Counted from the first letter of the stretch, positions 50,996 through 58,942 are shown. The stretch is DNA of 64,000 nucleotides from Streptomyces sp. CB00455 (GCF_001905445.1 NZ_LIVQ01000003.1:869445-933444); one strand, 5' to 3'. Notes: generated by a model from the sequence alone, not told the origin. Translations and numbers: made by a program.

Positions 50996-52657
50996 TCACT
51001 TGAGAGGCACAGACCTCAACTGGTCAATCTCTACCTCCAGGACCTCCTTGAAAATCTGCAAAGCTTCAAGGTTCCACGGTTCTTCGTCGCTCGGCTCTAC
51101 AGATCCAGCCAAAACATCACTCACTCTCTCAGCGACGTCATTCGGAGAGATGACATAGATAGCCATGCCTCGCCCCTTCGCCCCGGGGCGGCCCCAGATG
51201 AAGAGCCGAAAGCCAGCCTGCCGAAGGAAGGGCCCCTGTTCCTTCCATCCTGTCATTCCAGACCACTTCTCGGCGTAGGTCTGGCCGGTGCCAGTGACCT
51301 CCCACCGACCGGGTACGAAAGGTTCAGCCATCAGCTCCTCAAGGTTGGCCGCGTGCCGCTCCATTGTCCCGGTCAGAGAGGCGACCACCACAGGAGAGGC
51401 GGCCAAGGCGATTGATTGCGACAGATTGTCGATGGCGCGCTCAGGCTCCTTGATGTGCTTCCTGTTGTCCCTGCCCGGAACGTACTGGCGCTCGGTGATT
51501 TCTTCACCACCCAGCTTGACGAGGAATGCGTGCTCCGCAGCTGCGTACACCTGATCCTGAGACCAGGAGACGGATAAATCACACGCCTTGCCGTTGGACC
51601 AGGAAGAGCAGCGGAAGTACTTGTGGTGCCGGATGTCTCCCGTGTTCAACTTCCCGATCGAGCTGTTCTCGTACATCTTCCTGCCGCACGGACAGTAGAG
51701 CACGCCCGTCATGGGAGATGAATTGGACTTGATTCCGGCACGATGCCGACCCAGCGCCGTCACCGCCGCCTGCAATGTGTCGAATTCCCCATCACTGAGG
51801 ATGGGATCAGCCCACCGAACAGGAACTCCGTCACGAAGAAGCGGCTCGCCTTTGTGCATGGCGATCCCTTTGAGGATCGGCTTCTTCAGCATCTTCCCCA
51901 AGGTGGACGTGGTCCACTTGGTTCCCTTGACGGCCGTCGCGACTCCGGGCTTCTTCTCGTCTGCGTTGGCGCTCCGCTGGTAGTCCTGCGACGTGAGGAC
52001 GCCGCGCTCGTTCCAGTCCTGACAGAGGCGACTCATGGACCACCCCTGCTCCGCGATTCGCTCGTACGCCTCACGGATCAGGGGGCCCGTCACACGGTCG
52101 ATGAGCAGCTTGTAGCGCCGCCGGCCCTGATGCTCCGTGAGGACCGGCCGATAGCCGAAGGGCCAAGTCCCGCCGCCCCAAAGGCTTTCATCGCGGTAGT
52201 ACTGAGTCTGGTTCCGACGCTTCTGCACGATGGCTTCCCGGTACTCCTGCGCCTGTGTCGCCTTGATGTAAGCGATCATCCGGCCATTGCCAGGAGTGAT
52301 GTCCAAGGCCGGGTCATCAAGGCAGATGACGTCCTTGCCGTCCTGGTAGCACTTGTCGGCGAACATCTCCCAGTGCGTCTGGTTCCGAGTGATGCGGTCC
52401 AGGGAAGTGACCATGATCGCGTCCCACTCATGCCACAGCGGCTCACGCATCCACCTGCCGAGGCCAGGCCGCTCCTCGGGGCGGACCGCACCCGAGATGA
52501 ACGAGTCCTCTATGTCCCCCACCACATCGAACCGGCCCGCCGCGGCTGCGCCATCCAGGGCTTCAGCCTGACGCGCCAGAGCAGAACTGTCCTCGGAGTC
52601 CCGGCTGATGCGCCGCATCTTCAGGACGCGAGTCCCCGGTGACGACCTGTGCGCCAT
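50996..52657 (-). CDS. Large serine integrase
   Basis: The 553-aa recombinase has a resolvase-type catalytic domain (R-R-I-S-R-D-S, catalytic Ser18; S-L-D-R-I-T-R-N near residue 88). A recombinase domain spans residues ~165-290. A zinc ribbon has Cys pairs in L-Y-C-P-C-G-R-K-M and Y-F-R-C-S-S...A-C-D-L, and a C-terminal helical part follows. Such enzymes join attP and attB without host factors. ATG at 52657 follows GGGGGG. Leu361 is a TTA codon (51575-51577), so full expression would need bldA tRNA. No excisionase (RDF) gene is visible beside it. Confidence 0.95.
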   Translation of the reverse strand: MAHRSSPGTRVLKMRRISRDSEDSSALARQAEALDGAAAAGRFDVVGDIEDSFISGAVRPEERPGLGRWMREPLWHEWDAIMVTSLDRITRNQTHWEMFADKCYQDGKDVICLDDPALDITPGNGRMIAYIKATQAQEYREAIVQKRRNQTQYYRDESLWGGGTWPFGYRPVLTEHQGRRRYKLLIDRVTGPLIREAYERIAEQGWSMSRLCQDWNERGVLTSQDYQRSANADEKKPGVATAVKGTKWTTSTLGKMLKKPILKGIAMHKGEPLLRDGVPVRWADPILSDGEFDTLQAAVTALGRHRAGIKSNSSPMTGVLYCPCGRKMYENSSIGKLNTGDIRHHKYFRCSSWSNGKACDLSVSWSQDQVYAAAEHAFLVKLGGEEITERQYVPGRDNRKHIKEPERAIDNLSQSIALAASPVVVASLTGTMERHAANLEELMAEPFVPGRWEVTGTGQTYAEKWSGMTGWKEQGPFLRQAGFRLFIWGRPGAKGRGMAIYVISPNDVAERVSDVLAGSVEPSDEEPWNLEALQIFKEVLEVEIDQLRSVPLK

Positions 52658-52669
52658 TTCGTTACCCCC

Positions 52670-52689
52670 CGTGTAGCCCCCTCTACACG
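52670..52689. promoter_or_regulatory. Inverted repeat upstream of the integrase
   Basis: CGTGTAG (52670-52676) pairs with CTACACG (52683-52689) around a six-base spacer, 13 bases before the integrase start and 37 bases from attR. It could be an operator for integrase autoregulation or an integrase-binding arm. Confidence 0.5.
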
Positions 52690-52726
52690 CAGTGACATTA
52701 CATGGCGAACCTGTTTCCCGAGAGTC

Positions 52727-52735
52727 GGGAGGCCA
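52727..52735. other. Right attachment core (attR)
   Basis: The second copy of GGGAGGCCA; the host reading frame resumes directly after it. Confidence 0.65.
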
Positions 52736-52788
52736 ACCATTCGGTCCTGGCCCACCTGGCGGAACACCGGGTGGCTTGGAAGCCCTGA
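52735..52788 (+). pseudogene. Displaced native 3' end of the helicase gene
   Basis: In the frame fixed by the core repeat, this stretch encodes N-H-S-V-L-A-H-L-A-E-H-R-V-A-W-K-P then TGA at 52786-52788. It is GC-rich like the host, follows the codon phase of the helicase across the reconstructed junction, and has no start codon or ribosome site of its own. It is therefore a severed gene end, not a gene. Confidence 0.7.
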
Positions 52789-52819
52789 GCCCCGGCGGCC
52801 TGCCGGTCGGTGGCCGCGG

Positions 52820-53320
52820 CTATCGCCGGGGGGCCGGGGGCGGCTGCTGTCCCTTGCGGGTGAGGCCCTTGCGTTCCCGCAGCACCTCACCGACCTCGGC
52901 CAGGGTGCGCAGCTGCTCCGGTGTCAGGACGTCGATCAGGTGCCGGCGTACGGATTCCACGTGCAGCGGCGCCGCCTCCCGGACGGTCTCCACGCCCGCC
53001 CCGGTCAGGACGACCTCCGCGCCCCGGCCGTCCCCGGGCACCTCCTCACGGCGGACGATCCCGCGCTGTTCCATCCGTGTGATCTGGTGCGAGAGGCGGC
53101 TGCGCGACCACTGCATCAGGACGGCCAGCGCGCTGATCCTCATGCGGTGGCCGTCGGTGGAGCCGAGCACCGACAGGACGTCGTAGTCCGCCTCGGAGAG
53201 CCCGCTGTCCTGGCCGAGATCCCGCGCGATCGCGGCGTTGACCAGTGGGAACATCCGCCGCCACGCATACCAGGCGTCCTGCTCGGGCTCGGTGAGCCAG
53301 CGCGGCTCGGGTGCGGTCAT
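52820..53320 (-). CDS. MarR-family transcriptional regulator
   Basis: The 166-aa winged-helix regulator has D-Y-D-V-L-S-V-L-G-S-T-D-G near residue 50, the recognition helix M-Q-W-S-R-S-R-L-S-H-Q-I-T-R-M-E near 70 and the wing R-G-I-V-R-R-E-E-V-P-G-D-G-R-G. A Lys/Pro-rich tail ends the protein. It is divergent from the FMN reductase gene, with three repeats of a 10-bp motif between them, so repression of the reductase and of itself is likely. Confidence 0.92.
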   Translation of the reverse strand: MTAPEPRWLTEPEQDAWYAWRRMFPLVNAAIARDLGQDSGLSEADYDVLSVLGSTDGHRMRISALAVLMQWSRSRLSHQITRMEQRGIVRREEVPGDGRGAEVVLTGAGVETVREAAPLHVESVRRHLIDVLTPEQLRTLAEVGEVLRERKGLTRKGQQPPPAPRR

Positions 53321-53342
53321 GGGGGCACTCTAGCCAGGTGGG

Positions 53343-53403
53343 TGACACATCATCTACCTGGTTGACACGTCACCCACCTCACGGTTTGATAGGTGACACG
53401 TCA
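53343..53403. promoter_or_regulatory. Three repeats of TGACACRTCA (probable MarR operators)
   Basis: TGACACATCA (53343), TGACACGTCA (53363) and TGACACGTCA (53394) are direct repeats 20 and 31 bases apart, about two and three helical turns. The motif is a near-palindrome (TGAC....GTCA core). The repeats fill the gap between the divergent start codons. Confidence 0.75.
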
Positions 53404-53433
53404 ACAAACACACCATATCGGGGAGTTCGCCTC

Positions 53434-54003
53434 ATGACCCGCCTGCACGTCATCTCCGCTTCCGTCCGCCCCACCTCCGCCGCGCGCCCCGTCGCCCAGT
53501 GGGTCGCCGACCGGGCGCGCGCCCACGGCGCCTTCGAGGTGACCCCCGTGGACCTCGGCACGATCGCCCTGCCCTTCCTGGACGAGCCCGAGTACGCCTC
53601 CAGCGGCGTCTACACCCACCAGCACACCCGCGACTGGAGCGCCCTGGTCGATTCCGCGGACGCCTTCCTCTTCGTCCTGCCGATGTACAACGGCGGCTTC
53701 ACCGCGCCCTTCAAGAACGCCATCGACTTCCTCTACCGCGAGTGGCGGGACAAGCCGGTCGGCCTCGTCAGCTACAGCGCGGGCCCGACCGGCGGCGCCC
53801 CCGCCGCCGAGATGCTGCTGCCGGTGCTCACCCGGCTGCGCATGCGGCCCGCCGCGCGGTCCGTCGCGATCCCGGGCATCGGCGGCCTCGTGGGGCCCGA
53901 AGGGTTCGCCGTTCCGGAGGGTCTCGCCGACCGGCTGGCCGGCGTCCTCGATGACGTGGCCGAGCTGGCCGAGCAGCGGGCCGCCGAGGCCGTCACGGTC
54001 TGA
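53434..54003 (+). CDS. NADPH-dependent FMN reductase / NAD(P)H oxidoreductase
   Basis: The 189-aa flavodoxin-like protein has the FMN phosphate loop I-S-A-S-V-R-P-T-S-A at residues ~6-15, L-P-M-Y-N-G-G-F-T-A-P-F-K-N-A-I-D near 83 (the classic P-x-Y-N family motif), and Y-S-A-G-P-T-G-G near 115. It probably reduces FMN, quinones or azo/chromate compounds. GGGGAG lies before the ATG at 53434. Control by the divergent MarR regulator suggests induction by an oxidant or aromatic compound. Confidence 0.9.
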   Translation: MTRLHVISASVRPTSAARPVAQWVADRARAHGAFEVTPVDLGTIALPFLDEPEYASSGVYTHQHTRDWSALVDSADAFLFVLPMYNGGFTAPFKNAIDFLYREWRDKPVGLVSYSAGPTGGAPAAEMLLPVLTRLRMRPAARSVAIPGIGGLVGPEGFAVPEGLADRLAGVLDDVAELAEQRAAEAVTV

Positions 54004-54175
54004 CGTCCGGGCGCCGGCCGGACACCTGCTCGACTCCTGCACCCCTGGGCCGCGCGGCTTCCTCCCGCGCCCCGCACCTCGTACGGACGTTCCAGCCGAC
54101 CGGGCTGCACCCTTGCGCGGCGTTGGACAATGGACGGTGGCCCGGAAGGATTTCGCACGCAGCAGGAGGACACGC

Positions 54176-54517
54176 ATGGCAGAGCCCGAGCGGACCGAGC
54201 GCAGGCCGCGGCCGGCGCCGCTGCTCTTCGAGCCCTCGGAGGCGGCCACGGACCCGGAGCACTTCTTCGACCTGGAGTCGATGGACGACCCCCGCGAACT
54301 GCTGGCCCGCGCGACCGAGCTGACGCTCGCCTTCCGGGCGGCGCAGGAGCGGGCGGTGGAGTTCCAGGCCCTGGCGGCGGCCCAGCTGGCCGACCCGCGC
54401 CGGTTCGACCGGCTCTCGCCGGCGGTGATCGCGGAGCAGGCCGAGTGGACCGAGGACTACGCCCGCAAGATGATCGAGTTCGGCGAGTCCCTGCAGCGTG
54501 ACACCGGCACGCCCTGA
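54176..54517 (+). CDS. Conserved hypothetical protein, 113 aa
   Basis: GGAGGA six bases before the ATG at 54176. The small acidic helical protein has L-F-E-P-S-E-A-A-T-D-P-E-H-F-F near residue 17, L-E-S-M-D-D-P-R-E-L-L-A-R-A and a C-terminal helix A-E-W-T-E-D-Y-A-R-K-M-I-E-F-G-E. No known domain or membrane segment. Function unknown. Confidence 0.75.
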   Translation: MAEPERTERRPRPAPLLFEPSEAATDPEHFFDLESMDDPRELLARATELTLAFRAAQERAVEFQALAAAQLADPRRFDRLSPAVIAEQAEWTEDYARKMIEFGESLQRDTGTP

Positions 54518-54669
54518 GGGGGCTCGCCGGGGGCCCGCCGGTCGGGCGGCGCGGATCCGGCCAGCCCTCTGGCATATGCGGGGCGCAACATACCTCAGCA
54601 CCACCCGCCCTGTCCCGGTTTCCGGTAACTCCTGGAGACCGGGTCGCTACCCGGAGTAGACCTGGGCGT

Positions 54670-55251
54670 ATGACGACGCTGATGACGGCCACCGGATGCC
54701 CCGCCCCCGACGCGCGCAGCGCGCCCGCCGGCCACGTCACCCAGCAGGGCGCCGCCTGGCTCGCCTCCGCGTGCGCCCACCCGCGGGCCGTGCTCGCCGC
54801 CTGGCAGGCCCGGCCCACGGCCTCCGCGGTGCTGCCCTGCGGCACCGTCTTCGATGTCGTCAACGTCCCCGTCGTCCTCGGGCGCCGGATCCTCGACCTG
54901 CTCAGGTCCAGGGCCCCCGGCTCCGGCCCGGCAGCCGTGCACCGCGGCCGGATGCTGCTCTTCGCCGCCACCGGCACCGCCGACCGGCTCCCCGTCCTGC
55001 TCGCCTGGGAGGAATGGGGCGCTTCCCGTACGATCCCGGCGCCGCTGTGCCACGGGCTCGGCGATGCCGTCACCGTGCCGCCGCTGGCCGGCGGCCCGGG
55101 CCCCTCGCGCTGGCTGGCCGCCCCCGAGGCGCGCCCGCCGCGGCTCCCCGGGCCGGAAGCGCTGCTCTGGGCCTTCGTACGGGCGGCCCGCGGCAGCGCG
55201 CCCACCGGACCTGCGGATATCGATTTTTCGTTCCGCGGATCCGGATGCTAA
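54670..55251 (+). CDS. Degenerate bifunctional primase/polymerase-like protein
   Basis: The 193-aa protein resembles Streptomyces proteins annotated as DNA primase/polymerase N-terminal domain (Q-G-A-A-W-L-A-S-A-C-A near residue 26; V-L-P-C-G-T-V-F-D-V-V-N near 56; L-L-F-A-A-T-G near 95; the end L-P-G-P-E-A-L-L-W-A-F-V-R-A-A-R). The catalytic acidic triad of real Prim-Pol proteins (D-x-D) is not visible, so it is probably a non-catalytic relative. It lies just upstream of tRNA-Lys, a frequent integration target, but no other element genes are nearby. Confidence 0.65.
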   Translation: MTTLMTATGCPAPDARSAPAGHVTQQGAAWLASACAHPRAVLAAWQARPTASAVLPCGTVFDVVNVPVVLGRRILDLLRSRAPGSGPAAVHRGRMLLFAATGTADRLPVLLAWEEWGASRTIPAPLCHGLGDAVTVPPLAGGPGPSRWLAAPEARPPRLPGPEALLWAFVRAARGSAPTGPADIDFSFRGSGC

Positions 55252-55269
55252 TGTCTACGACGTCAGCAG

Positions 55270-55343
55270 GCGCCGCTAGCTCAGTTGGTTAGAGCAGCTG
55301 ACTCTTAATCAGCGGGTCCGGGGTTCGAGTCCCTGGCGGCGCA
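55270..55343 (+). tRNA. tRNA-Lys (CUU)
   Basis: A full cloverleaf is visible. The acceptor GCGCCGC pairs with GCGGCGC, the D arm is TAGCTCAGTTGGTTAGAGC, the anticodon loop has CTT at 55304-55306, and the T arm is CCGGGGTTCGAGTCCCTGG. The discriminator is A. CCA is not encoded. Confidence 0.97.
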
Positions 55344-55349
55344 CAGACG

Positions 55350-55387
55350 GAAGAAGGCCCCCACTCTCACGAGTGGGGGCCTTCTTC
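55350..55387. terminator. Terminator between tRNA-Lys and the M6 protease
   Basis: A perfect 17-bp stem (55350-55366 with 55371-55387) and TCAC loop. A and T runs flank each side, so it works in both directions. Confidence 0.95.
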
Positions 55388-55391
55388 GTCG

Positions 55392-56627
55392 TCACGTGGT
55401 GATCTTCACCGTGTAGGCGCCCGACCGGGTCCGGTCCGCCACCTTGATGGTGATCCGCTCCCCCGGCACGGTGTACGTCTCGCCCACCTCCAGCGGCGCG
55501 TCCGCCAGCGGCGGGTACACCGAGCGGTCCCAGCACGCCTCCGTCGCCGGGTGTCCGTCCAGCACCTCGATCGGTCCACCGCCCGAGACCGCCTCGTTGC
55601 GCACCCGGTAGACCAGGACCCCTTCGGTGCAGGTGTCGCCGTCGTTGCCGGCGGGGCCCCGCGCCTCGACGGCGATGGCAGTGCCCGGTCCCGTACGGAT
55701 CACGGCGAGCCGGGTGCCGCCCGTCCCGCCCAGCTGGGGGGCCTGCGCCAGCGGCTGGAGCGTGTGCAGCGTGGAGCCCGACTGCACGCAGTCCACCTGA
55801 CTCGCATCGAGCCAGCCCAGCTTCCACTTGTGCCAGGCGAAGAGGTCGGGGGACATCCCGAACTGACTGCCCATGACGTCCCAGTCTCCGACGAAGGTGT
55901 CCCAGTCGCCCTTGCCGTCCGTCGGCCGGTGGTAGAGGTCGGGCAGGTCGAAGACGTGTCCGGTCTCGTGGGCCAGGACGTTGCGGTCGGGCGGGCGCCG
56001 CTCGAAGACGGTCACGATCCTCCGCAGGTCCGTGCCGTCGGCCCGGATCGGACGGTCGAAGTTGACGACCTTCGTGGCATCGGAGTCCACGCCGGGCGCG
56101 TCCGGGTCGGCGACGAAGTAGACGATGTCGTACTGGCTGAAGTCCACTCCGGCGTCGGCGGTGGCGACCGCGTCCCGCAGGTAGGCGGCCCGGTCCTCGG
56201 GGGCCCAGTCGCGCCGTATCCCGTACGCGGTGGACGGCTTGGGCATCCGGGCCCACTGCTTCTGCGGGTGCGGCACCAGCGCGAACCGGCCGTACGAGGC
56301 CCGCGCGAAGAAGTCACTGGTGGCGGGGAAGTAGTCGCCGGCGATCTCCCCGGGCGTGTAGGTGGGCCGGTGGTCGGGGAAGGAGAGGAAGACCATGACC
56401 GCGTTCAGCGTGCGCTCGGGCCGCGGGTAGGCGCCGTTCCAGGTGTCCAGACCCAGGGAGTGGTGCGCCGCAGTGCGGGTCAGCGCGCAGGGGCCGGCTC
56501 CGGGGTCGGCGACGGCGGGTCCCGCGACGAGCGACATGGCGGCCAGTGCCGTCAGGGACGTGAACGCCGCCGCCGTGCTTCGGAGGCGGGAGCGGTCCAC
56601 TCCCCCGGGTGTCTGCTGTGGCGGCAC
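55392..56627 (-). CDS. Secreted M6-family metalloprotease
   Basis: The 411-aa protein has a signal peptide (A-A-F-T-S-L-T-A-L-A-A-M-S-L-V-A-G-P-A-V-A). The zinc-binding motif is H-E-T-G-H (His220, Glu221, His224) followed by V-F-D-L-P-D-L-Y. D-W-D-V-M-G-S-Q supplies the Met-turn. The C-terminal ~100 residues are a beta domain (V-G-E-T-Y-T-V-P-G-E-R-I-T-I-K-V). GTG at 56627 has GGAGG upstream. It probably degrades extracellular protein; the inhibitor-A-like specificity is not established. It is divergent from cdgA. Confidence 0.9.
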   Translation of the reverse strand: MPPQQTPGGVDRSRLRSTAAAFTSLTALAAMSLVAGPAVADPGAGPCALTRTAAHHSLGLDTWNGAYPRPERTLNAVMVFLSFPDHRPTYTPGEIAGDYFPATSDFFARASYGRFALVPHPQKQWARMPKPSTAYGIRRDWAPEDRAAYLRDAVATADAGVDFSQYDIVYFVADPDAPGVDSDATKVVNFDRPIRADGTDLRRIVTVFERRPPDRNVLAHETGHVFDLPDLYHRPTDGKGDWDTFVGDWDVMGSQFGMSPDLFAWHKWKLGWLDASQVDCVQSGSTLHTLQPLAQAPQLGGTGGTRLAVIRTGPGTAIAVEARGPAGNDGDTCTEGVLVYRVRNEAVSGGGPIEVLDGHPATEACWDRSVYPPLADAPLEVGETYTVPGERITIKVADRTRSGAYTVKITT

Positions 56628-56973
56628 ATCGACCTCCGGTGGTGGATTCGTACCATCTCGTCCACCTTGAGGCGATTGTCTTACTAACGCCCTGTTCCGC
56701 TGCCCCACACGAGTGAGCACTGCGGCAAGCCGGTGACCCCCGGGGTTCACGCGTTTGCCTACAGAACGTCACATCCGATCACCTGGGATCAGCAGCGGCC
56801 TCCGCTTGCTCACAGCCGCACAGAAACGATCGTCCGAGCCATGGCCCACGATTCGTCATCACACCGAACTCCCCGGCCCCTCGCGGCGACGCCGCTGGAT
56901 AGGGCCTCCCGGCAGCCTCTATGATCGGCACACTTTCCTGCACGGACACTCACGAGCACTGCGGGAGCCAACG
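56628..56973. promoter_or_regulatory. 346-bp protease/cdgA divergent control region
   Basis: No coding sequence is seen. Two symmetrical motifs stand out: GTGACCCCCGGGGTTCAC at 56733-56750 and ATCACCTGGGATCAG at 56778-56792. The second shows partial resemblance to the BldD box (nTnACnCWGnGTnAn, 6 of 9 specified bases). cdgA of S. coelicolor is a known BldD target, so BldD control is likely, but I could not find a perfect box. Confidence 0.45.
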
Positions 56974-58890
56974 GTGAGCGGAACCTCAGAGGGAACCGGT
57001 TCGGCGGCCGACAGCATCCGACCGGCCGTCACGGAGCGTCACGCCGCAGTGCCAGCGGCGGCGGATTCGGTGCGCGCCGCATCCGAACGGCGCGACTACC
57101 GGGCCGCATTCAACGCGGCCCACCTCGCCATGGCGGTCGTCGACCGCGAGGGCTACGTCGTGACCGCCAACCAGGCCTTCGCCGGACTGCTCGGCGCCGA
57201 TCCGCAGGCGCTCGTCCACCGGTGCGCCGCCGACCTGGTGGACCTGGCCGCCGAGGCCCGCACCTGGGCCGCGTACCAGGAGGTGCTGCGCGGGCGGCAG
57301 GCCCGGCTGCGCTGCACCCGGCGCCTCAAACACCCCGACGGGCACTCGCTGTGGACCGAGGTCACCCTCGGGCCCGTCCCCGGCACCGGGGACGTCCTGC
57401 TGTCCGTCGCCGACATCAGCGACCGGCGCGACCTCCAGGCCCGGCTGCGCCACCTCCAGATGCACGACCCGGTGACCCGGCTCCCCAACCGGGCGCTGTT
57501 CTTCGAGCGGCTCTCCGCCGCCCTGGAGGCCTCCTCGTACGACCACGGCGGCGGCACAGGCCGGATCGGGCTGTGCTACCTGGACCTCGACGGCTTCAAA
57601 GCGGTCAACGACACCCTCGGCCACCGGGTCGGCGACCGGCTCCTGGCCGCCGTCGCCGCCCGGCTGACCCAGTGCGCCGACCAGTCCGGCTACGGACGCA
57701 CGGGCGGCCACCTGGTCGCGCGGCTCGGCGGCGACGAGTTCGCCCTGCTGGTGGAGGACTCCACCGGCACCGAACAGCTCGCGGACCTGGCGCGCAGCGT
57801 ACTGGCCGCCGTACAGGAGCCCTTCGACCTGGCCGGCCAGCGGCTCTCGGTCTCCGCCTCGATCGGCGTGGTCGAGCGGGCCACGGCCGGCACCTCGGCC
57901 ACCGGGCTGATGCAGGCCGCCGACACGACGCTGTACTGGGCGAAGGCGGACGGCAAGGCCCGCTGGACCCTCTTCGACCCGGAGCGCAACGCGCACCGCA
58001 TGACCCGCCAGGCGCTCTCCTCCACGCTCCGGCCGGCGGTGGAGCGAGAGGAGTTCGCGCTGGAGTACCAGCCACTGGTGGACCTGGCGAGCGGGACGGT
58101 GCGCGGGGTGGAGGCCCTGGTGCGCTGGAACCACCCGCAGTTCGGCACCCTGACGCCGAATCGGTTCATCGGTATCGCCGAAGAGGACGGTTCCATCGTC
58201 CAGTTGGGGCGGTGGGTGCTGCGCACGGCCTGCCGTCAGGCGCGGCGCTGGCAGATCGAACAGCCCAGCGACGCCCCCGTCTTCGTGTCGGTCAACGTGG
58301 CGGTGCGCCAGGTGTGGGACTCCGACCTGGTGGGCGACGTCGCCGAGATCCTGGCCGAGACGGGGCTGGCGCCGCAGCTGCTCCAGCTGGAGCTGACCGA
58401 GTCGGCCGTCATGGGCTCGGCGGGCCGGCCGCTCCAGGCCCTCCAGGCGCTGAGCGACATGGGCGTGCGGATCGCGATCGACGACTTCGGCACGGGCTAC
58501 TCGAACCTGGCCTACCTCAGCAGGCTGCCGGTCTCGGTGCTGAAGCTGGACGGGTCCTTCGTCCGGGGTTTCCGCTACGAGGAGGGCGCCCACCCGAACC
58601 CGGCCGACGAGACCATCGTCGAGGCCCTGGTCCAGCTCGCGCACCGGCTCGGGCTGACGGTGACGGCCGAGTGCGTGGAGACGGCGGGGCAGGCGGCCCG
58701 GCTGCGGCGCGTCGGCTGCGACACCGGCCAGGGCTGGCTGTACTCGCGGGCCGTGGCACCCGAGGTGATCGCAGCGATGATCGACCGCCAGGCCGCCGCC
58801 GCTGCCGCTCCTGCGGTCGCGGTCGCCCCGGCGGCTGCCGCTTCCGCCTCCGTCCAGGCCGACGAGCCCGCCCCGCACCCTCTCGTCTGA
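56974..58890 (+). CDS. cdgA: CdgA, PAS-GGDEF-EAL c-di-GMP enzyme
   Basis: The 638-aa protein has a PAS domain at ~40-160 (F-N-A-A-H-L-A-M-A-V-V-D-R-E-G-Y), a GGDEF domain at ~170-340 with intact R-L-G-G-D-E-F (residues 250-256), and an EAL domain at ~355-600 with intact G-V-E-A-L-V-R-W-N-H-P (Glu380) and D-D-F-G-T-G-Y-S. Both diguanylate cyclase and phosphodiesterase motifs are complete. The C-terminus is an Ala/Pro-rich tail. GTG at 56974. It matches S. coelicolor CdgA (SCO2817), which delays sporulation when overproduced. No membrane segments are seen, so it is cytoplasmic. Confidence 0.92.
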   Translation: MSGTSEGTGSAADSIRPAVTERHAAVPAAADSVRAASERRDYRAAFNAAHLAMAVVDREGYVVTANQAFAGLLGADPQALVHRCAADLVDLAAEARTWAAYQEVLRGRQARLRCTRRLKHPDGHSLWTEVTLGPVPGTGDVLLSVADISDRRDLQARLRHLQMHDPVTRLPNRALFFERLSAALEASSYDHGGGTGRIGLCYLDLDGFKAVNDTLGHRVGDRLLAAVAARLTQCADQSGYGRTGGHLVARLGGDEFALLVEDSTGTEQLADLARSVLAAVQEPFDLAGQRLSVSASIGVVERATAGTSATGLMQAADTTLYWAKADGKARWTLFDPERNAHRMTRQALSSTLRPAVEREEFALEYQPLVDLASGTVRGVEALVRWNHPQFGTLTPNRFIGIAEEDGSIVQLGRWVLRTACRQARRWQIEQPSDAPVFVSVNVAVRQVWDSDLVGDVAEILAETGLAPQLLQLELTESAVMGSAGRPLQALQALSDMGVRIAIDDFGTGYSNLAYLSRLPVSVLKLDGSFVRGFRYEEGAHPNPADETIVEALVQLAHRLGLTVTAECVETAGQAARLRRVGCDTGQGWLYSRAVAPEVIAAMIDRQAAAAAAPAVAVAPAAAASASVQADEPAPHPLV

Positions 58891-58904
58891 GGCACCGGCA
58901 GACG

Positions 58905-58927
58905 GGCAGCCCCGGCGGGGGGCTGCC
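58905..58927 (+). terminator. cdgA terminator
   Basis: GGCAGCCCC (58905-58913) pairs with GGGGCTGCC (58919-58927), 14 bases after the stop and before the convergent DUF397 gene. Confidence 0.85.
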
Positions 58928-58942
58928 GCTGTCGGCGTGCGG

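Larger units (their letters stand above)
50875..52735. mobile_element. Integrase-only element inserted in the helicase 3' end
   Basis: The element is bounded by a direct repeat GGGAGGCCA (50875-50883 and 52727-52735), giving a unit of 1852 bp. Its only gene is a 553-aa serine integrase, whose base composition is clearly lower in GC than the flanks. Joining host sequence left of the first repeat to host sequence right of the second restores an uninterrupted helicase frame with a natural end. The unit is either a minimal self-mobile element or a prophage/ICE reduced to its integrase. No other cargo is present. Confidence 0.75.

Noticed and set aside
50996..52657. An intact prophage around the serine integrase
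   Set aside because: No capsid, portal, replication or lysis genes lie on either side; ordinary chromosomal genes resume within 160 bases.
54570..54582. A second copy of the TGGCATATGC half of the IclR-gap palindrome
   Set aside because: It is not palindromic here, lies after a gene end and is short enough to occur by chance.
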